In this document: piece by piece, positions 55,025-64,000 of the stretch
Layout: the number at the start of each line of letters is the position of its first letter
How positions within the stretch are numbered: the stretch's first letter is position 1
NCBI RefSeq assembly: GCF_023159225.1
Contig: NC_063163.1
Location: 105,245,885-105,309,884, forward strand
Direction of reading: 5' to 3'
Length of the DNA: 64,000 nucleotides
DNA from: Perognathus longimembris pacificus
Lineage: Eukaryota; Chordata; Mammalia; Rodentia; Heteromyidae
Program-made: the position numbers and the translations under genes
Notes under the pieces: model-generated
What the model was told of the DNA's origin: nothing
Seen by the model: only the letters and a program-made list of their open reading frames with translations
Databases searched by the model: none

Positions 55025-57111
55025 CCTCAGTGGAAGTTTTTAAAATCAAAAGATCCATTGGATTCATGTGCCTTTGAAGTGTTGTCAAACCTATTTTTGC
55101 GTAGTAATTGCTACAAGAAAAGTAGTTTCCCCCTTAGCAGGCTGGAGGATGCAGACTTGGTAAGAACTTATTCTGCGTGTTTCATTGAATCCCTTTTCTA
55201 CAGTAAATACCTAAAAATACTAAAAAAGAAAAAGTAAATCAGTCTACTTTGTTTAAGGAAAAACAAAAAACAGAGCAAGCCAATTTCAAGTGATATCAAT
55301 TTCCAATTATGTCTCCAGACGGATTCTTCATCCCCTTTTCTCGGTTAATTGTACCCAGAGCAAGTTACCAGATTAAAAATACTATATCTATTTGTTCACT
55401 CATCACATTTTATACTGTGTGTAAATTTAATCAACTCACCAATAATTTATTGAGTCTGTACTATGTAGTAAGGCATCTGCAACTTCACATGCCTTTTCTG
55501 TAGTCAGGGAGAGAACCTAGTAGAATTCCATCTCAGTGTCTTTGGGTCTGTTTCCTACGCTGTCGCTTGACATGATTGCCTGAGAATACATGTATGTGGA
55601 TATCCTTCCAGCAAGCCATCTTCATTCACTTAGCCCTTCTTTCAGGTCATTTTGCTCAGTGTTTTAGGTAGGAGATTTGCTTTACTCTAAGGAAAAGAAC
55701 AAGAAAAATGTAGCTGTAAGGACCCAAGGGGGCGGTTCTACTTTCTGGCTGGGATCTTGGAACGGAAGAGCCTCTCTGGGTTTCCCTGAACACCTGGAAT
55801 TGATTTGGGCTGTGCTCTGCCTTCTAGTACATTTGCTGAGGTGGAGGCTGGTTGGAGTGGCTGGGAAAGAAATAAATCTAGTGATTAAAAATAGCTTTTG
55901 CATGTCAGGTGCTTGAATGCATTTGGGAACTTGCCTGCAATCCCTTTTTGTCTGGCAAGTTTGAACTCCAGCGCTGCCGTATTACAACTGCTTTCATTTG
56001 TTTTCCCTGCTTCCTTACCATGTAATGGTCAAGGGCTCATTGAAACCATGTGTGAGCCTGGTGAGTCACCGAATTCTTAGGACTTCAGCGGCAATAATGT
56101 GTTAAAACTCCCTTTTGGGGGGCTGGGACGATGGATGAAGGGAAGGAGGGAAACGTCTGAGGTCACTTCCTACAGATGTTCATCATGCTTTGGCTGGCTC
56201 TGTTGGTGTCTTTCTTGCTCCCAGCTGCAGGACCTGTGTCTGGCTTCTTGGTGCTATAGCAGACCATCTCTTTTGTCTAGGGCAGTTTCCCTCTGTGAAG
56301 AGGTGTCTACCTCCAAGTTGGCACGTTGTACCCAAACAGTGTGCCTTCGCTGGTGGCTGTGTGTATTGGCAGTACAGTAAGATGCTGTAATCTGAGACTA
56401 GCTTGCATATTTGGGCAGTCAGGTCACTAGAGGGTGAGCTGGGGATTTTCAGTGCTGCTTCTTTCTCCCTTCTTTGGAGTGGTGTTTATTGGCTGATTCC
56501 TGAGAGAAAGGCAGGCACCCAGCTTTGTTTCTCTAGCCATAGGGGTCCATTCTCAGGGATTTGTGTCCCATTGTTTGGGCAGTGATGAACTGTTTCTTTG
56601 GGATGGGCTCTCTGCCTCCCTCTCCATTTCCCCTCAGCAAGGGCTAGGCACTGTATATTGCTTAGCTTTTGTTAGCCAGGACTTCTGCTTGTCCTCCATT
56701 GCTTTGTCTTATCATTATGTGTATGAAAATTAAGGCAGTGTCTGGAGAGGAACCGTCGTCACCATTCTTTGTGTTAGCCTCGGTCAGAACTTTGTGGATT
56801 GAACCAGCTTCCTGGGATTGCCTTTTGCCTCTGCCCAGGTTTCTAGAGCCTATTTGCAAGGATCAGGAATGAAGGAGGAAGACAGTGGCCCTTTAACTCT
56901 GGTTCTGGTCCACTCTTCATGAATGAGATGGAGGCAATAGACACCAGAAGATTTCATTAGGATCTTTAGCCCCTCTATGGGGTGCATCCTCTTAGAGACC
57001 ATTAGCAGCTTCTATTTGTGTTGGTTTGAAGGAGTAAGGCATTCTTGTCTCTGACACTTGTTCCAGGTAAATATAGCCCTATCTTTGAAATCAGTTGCCC
57101 AGTTGATCTTT
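55025..57111. other. SINE-free intron block
   Basis: About 2 kb without a recognised repeat or exon. Several E-box and GGAA cores occur, but no cluster stands out. Confidence 0.45.
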
Positions 57112-57286
57112 CTATTTATTTATTTTTAAATTTTCTTATTTAGTAGTTGCACGAATAGGTTACAATTCTACAAGTCATGTCATGAATAAAATACAGCTTG
57201 ATCCTTTCTTCATTTTCTCCTTTTCATTCCTACCTTTGAAGCTATGTAGTTCATTTTTTACATAAGATGCATTGACTATAATGGCT
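57112..57286 (-). mobile_element. L1-3'-end-like repeat fragment
   Basis: 'tagtagttgcacgaataggt', 'cagcttgatcctttcttcat' and 'gctatgtagttcattttttac' follow the same order as the copies at 18880 and 61805. Confidence 0.5.
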
Positions 57287-58429
57287 GCGCTAAAATTGTT
57301 CCTATTTATAATTGAAAGTTCATGGGGCTGTGAACTCGGGAAGAATGACATGTCATCTTTGGTGTACAGAACCTGGCTCCGGCATCAGCTTTCCATTCTG
57401 ATTTCAAGTCATCCTTCTTTGTTCCAACCTTACCCACTTTCCTGATTATGATGGTGTTGCCTTAGCCTAAGTTCTGGGGTCCCAAGGGGCTCGGAAATGA
57501 AATGTAGACGTTGATGTAAACAAAGGCAAAGTAACTCAAAGCCTGGTACATAAGCCTCTTGGAAGCATTCATATTGAAGTCCTGTATCTCAAACATATGG
57601 TATGCTGATAAAATTGAGTAATAGCACTTGCTGCCTAGGATTGGCTTCATGGTGTGTGTGGGTGAGTTGAAATAAAACTTGTAATGTTGGTAGATTTTTG
57701 AATAGGGGCTCACTATACTCTCAGCTTTTGTGTATGTCTGAAAATTGCCAAATAACTAAAACTTGGTGAGGGATATAGATACTACTTAGATACAGATTCC
57801 CCTCAGATTTATAGACCTAGCTCAGATCTCTTCTAGACACAAATGAGTAAGTGAGGTACCCAGTATAAGAACGCCAGTGGCAAGAATGAGGCCAGAACCC
57901 CTAGGTTTTGACCAGCAAGCCAAGTGTACCTTGCACATACTACTCTGTGTCTTTTCCCCTCATCTTCAGAATCCCGTCTTTTCCATTTGTACAGTTGCTT
58001 TTTCTATTCTTCACATATGATCCATAATGTCTGTTGGTTTTCTTTTGCTCTGAGAAATGTATTTCAGCATGCCTTTATGTAATGAATTAACTTTGTATTA
58101 GGTGAGCAGTGGCCCTCTGGGTGGCAGGGCAGGAAGCCAGTTTATCATTTAACCTGTTTGCTGTATATGTCAAGAAGAAAGCCTCACTTCCTTTTGTCCC
58201 AGGACAGGAGTAGAATAGAAATGATTCTTCTAACAATGGCTTTTAACCATTTTTTTTTTGACAAACTGTAATGAAACTTCGGGTTTCTTAATAATTGTGT
58301 AAGTGTTCAGTGATCTCCGTTTTGTCTCATTCTGAACCAAGAATAAGATATCTTACCTCTCTCATTTCTGAAAATGTTTCAGTTTTCTGCATCTCTGATC
58401 TATTAGAAAGATGCTGGGTTTTAAGAGTT
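57287..58429. other. Unique intron sequence
   Basis: No gene. The sequence at about 57790-57960 may be an old MIR/L2 relic but is too degenerate to name. Confidence 0.45.
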
Positions 58430-58550
58430 GAAAGACTGGGTTGACCCGTTAGTTTGTTCCATCCTGTGACTTGAGGCCAACCCTTTTATTCTTTGGAGAA
58501 ACCAACATGGCTTCCTCATCTCTAACATGGAAGACTTATAGCTCCATCCA
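58430..58550 (+). mobile_element. MIR-like ancient SINE remnant
   Basis: 'cctgtgacttgaggccaacc', 'tggcttcctcatctctaaca', 'tggaagacttatagctc' follow sense MIR order. Confidence 0.5.
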
Positions 58551-59933
58551 AGTGGTGCTAATGATTCAGACCCTCATCAATTTTAATTTGTAACTGGGAG
58601 TATACAAAAGTGGGGAACAAAAGGGAGGCTGAGGATTCTAGAAGTCATGTTGCAAGAATATTGTAAGGTGTTTTGGAGAGCCAGAAGGCAGTTTTCAGAT
58701 ATAAAGTGCATTATTCATTCTTTCACATTGCTTTGATTATGACAATTCCCAATACACGTGGCTGGCACCGTTGTACTCCACCAGGGTTTAGCCCAGCCCA
58801 ACCATCTATATAGGACTGGAAAGTTCACATTGAATTTCTTGTCTTTAGCTTGTCACCTAATACTGAGGGTCCCAGGTGCTCCAATTTTCCGTGTGTCATT
58901 TATTGAGAACAACTGGAGCTTCTCTGGTCAGTAAGTGCATATGTCTTCTTGATTGAAAGGCCCCTGGCCCCAAGTTTAGATTCTGCGTAACTTTGTTGGA
59001 ATGAACCATTCAGTTTCAGGGAACTCAATGGCACGAAAAGACCCATGAAACACCTTGAAGACTTCTTGGAAAATGAGGAACCTTTAGCTTGGAGTAACAT
59101 ACAAGTGAATACAAACTCTTGTTTAGCATTTCACATGAACTGTGGATGGGGTGGTTTGTGTTAGGCCACAATGAAACATGAGTAGGTGGTTTGCTCTGTT
59201 CAAAATGCTGCTGGCTCAGTAAAAGCCACAGATGTGCAGAGAGCTGCCTTTCTTCTTCTGCCTCCTCTTCATACCAGCGTGGGATGGGTTTTTAGGTGCT
59301 ACTCCTATACCTCTCAAGATCCTAGTGTAATTCTTATAAATCTTAATTTAGGGTCCTGAAGAATGGTCAGTGAGAAGAGATCTAACCTATAATCTTATTT
59401 ATACCTCTAATTTACATGCATTTCAGGAATATATCCACTGCACTGAGTATTTCTTCAAGTACAATTCCTAGAATTTTCAAACAAACATGTTATTTGAATT
59501 TAAGATACCACAATTATGAACACATAGGTAATCTCAGTGTTTCTTTTCCATAAAATGCTGTTAGCTAATCTCTGTAGAGGTACTGATTGATGTTTAGATG
59601 GTATTGCTCAAATTAGGACAATTTGACACAGAATGACAAAATGTTATAATAGATAATAGGTAAAATATATTAAGAATGAGAAATTGATTTGTTTGGGATA
59701 AACCTTTGATTCTTTGCTTGTATAATGATTTCATTATTATTAATATTAATTAGATAACTAGCAGAACTGCTCCAGTCACAGACAATGTAGAAATACTACC
59801 ATATTATTTTAGGTAATAAGTTTAATATTTTCTATTAATGTCCACTTTGGGTTGTGATTATTCACCATCATTTAAGAGCAATACCCACACAACTGAAAAA
59901 TGCAACCCCAACCAATTGTTGACTTAAAGATAG
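58551..59933. other. SINE-free AT-rich intron block
   Basis: No repeat or exon recognised. AT-rich from 59400 onward. Confidence 0.45.
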
Positions 59934-59948
59934 GAGAGTAATTTTTTA

Positions 59949-60164
59949 TTTTTTATTTTTATTTTTGTTTTTGGCCAGTCCTGGGCCTTGAACTCAGGGC
60001 CTGAGCACTGTCCCTGGCTTCTTTTTGCTCAAGGCTAGCACTCTGCCACTTGAGCCACAGCGCCACTTCTGGCCATTTTCTGTATATGCGGTGCTGGGGA
60101 ATCGAACCCAGGGCCTCATGTATATGAAGCAGGCACTCTTGCCACTAGGCCATATCCCCAGCCC
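59949..60164 (-). mobile_element. IDL-Geo dimeric SINE, full length, 15-bp target-site duplication
   Basis: Reverse IDL-Geo, very close to the copy at 27336. GAGAGTAATTTTTTA flanks it exactly (59934-59948 and 60165-60179). The tail contains TTTTTA units. Confidence 0.97.
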
Positions 60165-60219
60165 GAGAGTAATTTTTTAAAAACCCAAATTCCACACTTT
60201 GTAAATGTCAACAAAAAAT

Positions 60220-60450
60220 CAGGGCACTGGTGGCTTAATCCTGTAATGCTAGCTACTCAGGAGGCTGAGATCTGAGGATTTTTGCCTGACATCAGCAGGG
60301 ACAGACAGATTCTAAAGATTCTCATCTCCAGTTGATCAGCAAAAAGGCAGAAGTAGAGGTGTGACTCAAGTAGTAGAGCACAAGCATGGAGCAGCAAAAG
60401 CCAAGTGAGAGCACAAGGCCTCGAGTTCAAACCCAAAAGAGAAAAAAATA
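60220..60450 (+). mobile_element. B1-like/Geo dimeric SINE
   Basis: Head 'ctgtaatgctagctactcag'. The mid-portion is diverged (GACATCAGCAGGGACAGACA). Geo half 'tagtagagcacaagcatgga'. Confidence 0.9.
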
Positions 60451-60639
60451 ATGGGTGTATAGCTCTTGACTTTCTTTACTGTGTCCTTTGGGTCCAAGAG
60501 CAATGATATGTCAGCTACTGGACACCAGATGTCTCAAATGTGTGGGGTCGTTTTCCATCACCTAGGCTGTGAGCTTTCCCTCAGGGGCTCCAGTGCTCGA
60601 ATCCCCCACAACCAGAGAATAGCACCAGGAAAGCACCTG

Positions 60640-60800
60640 TGGGCCTCTGTGCAGCTGCAGTTGACTGCATATGACCTAGAGTACTAGAGATGGCACTGAG
60701 GTGCACGGGCTAAAGTAATTGCAGCTGTTTTCCTCAGAGAATAAGCCGGAAGTGCTGGCTCCCCAGCCGGAAGTAGAAACTTGCTTGGATAAAGTATCTG
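60640..60800 (+). promoter_or_regulatory. Candidate ETS-responsive intronic element
   Basis: AGCCGGAAGT, a full ETS-family consensus, occurs twice in the same orientation at 60744-60753 and 60765-60774, spaced 21 bp. An E-box-type CAGCTG at 60723 and TTTTCCTC (reverse GGAA, PU.1-like) at 60728 lie just upstream. No SINE or microsatellite covers it. Confidence 0.45.
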
Positions 60801-61800
60801 TTCCACACTTCTGAAAAGACCATACTAATGGAGTATGAAGAGTGAGAGAAAGTAGATGGAGGCTTTCAGCTGTCCTTGGCATTTACCTCAACCTGGCATC
60901 CTGCTGCCCAAGTTTTTACGTTTAGGAGATGTCTGAGGTCTCCCAGACAGTGCTGCTCATCCTTCACTTTCAGTTTTCAGCAGGACTACTGCCTCTTCAT
61001 TAGGCCCAGTTTGCATTTTTCCACATGTGTTACTCTGGCCAATTTCCGCCACCAGTTAAGTCCTTTCACCAAGTTCATAAATCTAATGGAGAGGAAACAC
61101 ATACACACAGACAGAACAAAATCTGCACAGTTCAAGCTCATCAATTTATGTTGGATAGAAGTGAAGAGAGGAAAGTTAATTCAAATTTGGAAAAATTTAA
61201 TTCATAAAATATTGATTGACTTGTGCTAGGAGTTGGAGATGCTGCAGTTTTCTCTTCTCAGAACCAACATTCCGTAGTGAACTAAAAAGTCCCTTTCTCT
61301 AGTAAAATTGACTTCTACTTTACAGGGGAAACATTTCTGGACCTGCCACTTAGCTGTTCTTGGACTGGTAGAATGGGGACAGAGGGGGAGCATTACTGTG
61401 TTTCATAAGTGACTCATTTGGTGATTACTCCATTGTTTGAAGAGCTGGATGTTATGTAATCAACACCCTCCCCCCATTTTTTTTTAATCCTTAACAATCT
61501 GGGATTTTCCATCATTTTGTCAACCTTCCTGGAGACATAATGATTTTTTTCCATCAGATTTCTTTTGGCCATGTCCAGGGGGGAGGGGGGGCAATCCAAA
61601 TTTACCACTCCCTGGCGCTTCAGATGCCCTGTCTCTGGCAGGGCTTGGGAGAGCAGCTACAGTGAGTCCTTTCTGTTCTTCCTGGGCAGGATCTGGACTA
61701 TAGGCCTTTTCCTGACAACATGGCTGAAAGCAAACTGGAGAGAAGGTACTTATAGTCCTTTGTTTGTGCCAAGTCACTTCCATCCATTTCTGCTCCTTTA
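60801..61800. other. Unique intron sequence
   Basis: No gene. A G6-A-G7 tract lies at 61578-61591. Confidence 0.5.
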
Positions 61801-61804
61801 TTTT

Positions 61805-61985
61805 TATTTATTTATTCCTAATATAGTTTTATTTTCTTATAGTAGTTGTACAGAGGAGTTGTCATTCAACAGAGCTGTTTATGAATACAGCGCCTCTTGA
61901 TCAATGCCCTTTTAACATTCTCACCGATCCCATCCTACCCCGCTCCTCTCACTTTTCATAATTGTAGGTTATGGATTGAATTTTT
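61805..61985 (-). mobile_element. L1-3'-end-like repeat fragment
   Basis: 'agtagttgtacagaggagtt', 'gcgcctcttgatcaatgccc', preceded by TTTATT units (the tail on the other strand). Same family as 42060. Confidence 0.55.
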
Positions 61986-63690
61986 TATGTCAAAGCCCAA
62001 CCAAATGAGTACTAGGAAATGAGTATACTTGTGAGGGGGGTGAGCCAAGAGGAGGTAGAAGAATGAATGTGGCGAATGAGTAGCATGCAGCCAGGAATGC
62101 ATTGTTTATGCCACAGAACTGAGAAAAATAAGGGAAGGGATAAATTGCTTTGTTAAATGGCTGAATTAACTGAAGTATAATAGAATCCCTTTTTTTTTTT
62201 GAAGTCACTAATTGTCATTTCCTTCTGTGTTTCCATCCCATTCAAACAATATTTTGTATGTTCAGGGATTTTTTTTTTTTTTTAACTAGCAAAAGTTTAA
62301 GAGTGACTAGTAGAGGAACTTCTATAATACTCTGACCTGGGACTTGACCATTTCATAAGTCACTTTCAACACCCAATGCACAGAAGAATCAGGCTTCTAG
62401 TATTCACAGCATTGAAGTGCATCACTGCCAGAAGTTTTCATGAAATGATTAGCTTTTGGGGAGTGATTGAGCCTGATGTGAATTCCAAAGATTTCTGAAT
62501 ACAGCCACACGTACCTTCCTACACTGTGACCAGAATCTGCAAGTTCAAGCAGGGCTGGACATAAAAGATACAGGGAGAGTCCTGCTAATGATAACAGGTT
62601 GGCCAGTTGACATTCTTTTGATGCCTTATTCTTTACTATCTCCTTGTCAACAAGTAAATTAAGTTGTATGGATGGAGTTTTACCTCCTACATGCGTGTCA
62701 AGCTTGCCTGATTATCTTATCAGCATTTTGACCTTCTGAGTCGTAGCCTTAAGAGTCCTTCTACTTCCATTCATACCCTTCTCCTAAGCTACACTTTACA
62801 GAACACCTCGGAAACTACTCTACAAAACACACTGTGATGGGACGATTCCTTCACATTAAACTCTCTGTGGTTTTCTGTTTTATTTAGAGTAAGATGATAA
62901 AATCCCAAATGTCCCTTCTTATCTCTTTGACTTTGTCTCTAATGACTCCCCTCCCTGTATTACACTGTTTCTGCTTCCTCCCTCCTTTTGGTGCCAGCAT
63001 GGATTAAGTCCCCCTCAACTTCTCTAGTCACATTGCCTTTTATTTATACTGTTCACTTTGTCTAGGATTGTGGTCTCCTAACTTTAGTGTTCATCAGGAT
63101 CACCTTTGTTCTGTTCTAAAATCCAGATTTCTGGACTGAAATCTCACAACCTATAATTGAGTTGAGAATATAGTTGTGAATTTGATCATTTCTAGGTGAT
63201 GTCAAGGTAGCTTTTCTGGGTACCATATTTTGAGAACCACTGGTTTAGAGTATATTCTTTCCTCCTTAAGTTCTGGGTAGGTCACATACCTCTCTTACCC
63301 TAAGGGAGGCTTTTCTTGGTTCCTCCAGATGTGTAGGGATATCTGTGCATATGTTCACACTCACCTTTTACTTCTTGTTTGAGGCCTTTGTTGACCTTGT
63401 ATTTGAGCCTATATCAATAGGCTTTTTGAGCAGCAACATTAGTTGAATCAGGTATCCAGAGGGCATTTCTATCTTATTTGCTACTGTTTGTTTCACTTCT
63501 TCATTGCACATAAAAATTCCTTTACATAGGACACAGAAAATATGAAGCAACACTAATACTTTCAGTGACAATGAAAAGTTAGTAGTGATTATGTCTGGGT
63601 AAACTAGCAGAAATATACAGAAAGAATAAACAAATCCTGTTCATTTGGGGTGTACGACATTCGGGTAAGAGCTTGCCTTTCTGCCTGCCT
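61986..63690. other. Unique intron sequence, SINE-free
   Basis: No exon recognised. In particular, ETS1 exon 2 was not found. Poly-T tracts at 62190 and 62271. Confidence 0.5.
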
Positions 63691-63840
63691 GCTTTCCTTC
63701 CTTTTTTCCTTCCCTCCCTTCCTTCCTTCCTTCCTTCCTTCCTTCTTTCCTTCCTTCCTTCCTTCCTTCCTTCCTTCCTTCCTTCCTTCCTTCCTTCCTT
63801 CCTTCCTGCCTTCCTGCCTGCCTGCCTGCCTGCCTGCCTT
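63691..63840 (-). repeat. (CCTT)n = (GGAA)n on the minus strand
   Basis: Seven CCTT units (63717-63744), one CTTT interruption, about 14 uninterrupted units (63749-63804), then CCTG units. On the minus strand this is a GGAA array like the one at 4703. Confidence 0.97.
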
Positions 63841-63985
63841 CTTTTTCCTCCTCTTACTTCCTTCTCCTTCCTCCTCCTCCTCCTCCTCCTCTTCCTTCTC
63901 CATTTCCTCCTCCTCCTCCTTCTCCTCCTCCTGCTCTTTCTCCTCTTTCTCCTCCTCCTCCTCCTTCTTCTTCCTCATCCTCCTT
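63841..63985. repeat. (TCC)n/(TTC)n pyrimidine tract
   Basis: Trinucleotide CCT/CTT repeats continuing from the CCTT array, about 270 bp of nearly pure pyrimidine together. The long Glu/Lys-rich frame on the minus strand here is a repeat artefact. Confidence 0.95.
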
Positions 63986-64000
63986 TGTTCAATTCCTAAT

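Larger units (their letters stand above)
26982..64000 (+). other. ETS1: ETS1 intron 1 (open at window end)
   Basis: No sequence encoding the expected exon 2 start (MECADVPLL then the segment leading to the Pointed domain) was found by reading the + strand to the end, so intron 1 is at least 37 kb. It holds about two thirds of the window's SINEs, an L1-like 3' end, microsatellites and several repeat-free blocks described separately. Confidence 0.85.

Noticed and set aside
63604..63978. 124-codon Glu/Lys/Gly/Arg-rich minus-strand frame
   Set aside because: It is a direct translation of the CCTT and TCC repeats, as are similar frames at 4642-4918 and 28876-29221.
27000..64000. ETS1 exon 2
   Set aside because: I looked for the codons of MECADVPLL and of the segment before the Pointed domain and found nothing convincing. 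A translated alignment of ETS1 to the window would settle it.
1..64000. CRISPR array or other prokaryotic-type system
   Set aside because: All direct repeats are microsatellites or SINEs; nothing has repeat-spacer regularity and the DNA is clearly mammalian.

Overview
This is mammalian nuclear DNA: long non-coding stretches, microsatellites, a single CpG island and dozens of short retroposons. The retroposons point to a geomyoid rodent (pocket mice, kangaroo rats, pocket gophers). Several copies are the dimeric IDL-Geo SINE, an ID/tRNA-Ala-like left half joined to a 'Geo' right half, which is reported as restricted to Geomyoidea. Most other copies carry the same Geo half behind a 7SL/B1-like head. 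Genus cannot be resolved from the window alone.

Only one gene is recognisable: ETS1 on the + strand. Its first coding exon (p51/p54-type isoform, protein start MKAAVDLKPTLTIIKTEK) lies at 26900-26981 in a CpG island (about 25970-27040) and ends in a consensus splice donor in phase 1. Everything from 26982 to the window end is ETS1 intron 1. I could not find exon 2 in the remaining 37 kb. Bases 1 to about 26450 are 5' flank, or intron of longer ETS1 transcripts that start further upstream; no upstream ETS1 exon was recognised there.

Layout. 1-14.6 kb: SINE-rich flank with an old MaLR-type LTR, an old antisense L1 interrupted by SINEs, and a long GGAA microsatellite. 14.6-26.0 kb: SINE-poor, with several blocks that look like candidate regulatory DNA and a TTC triplet tract. 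26.0-27.0 kb: ETS1 promoter, 5'UTR and exon 1. 27.3-43.5 kb: SINE-dense intron, including a young IDL-Geo copy about 350 bp past the exon, an L1-like 3' end and a GT/CA palindrome. 43.5-53 kb: mixed, with two motif clusters and one exon-like segment. 55-64 kb: mostly SINE-free, with two tandem consensus ETS sites at 60.7 kb and a second GGAA-type microsatellite at the end.

No bacterial-style genes, CRISPR, phage or novel multi-gene system is present. The points most worth checking are regulatory (ETS-site pair, GGAA arrays, exon-like segment) and retroposon-structural (modular SINEs, tail-born microsatellites, an internally deleted IDL-Geo with intact target-site duplication). Repeat boundaries were read by eye and are usually good to about 10-20 bp. 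MIR and L1 calls rest on remembered consensus shape, not on alignment.
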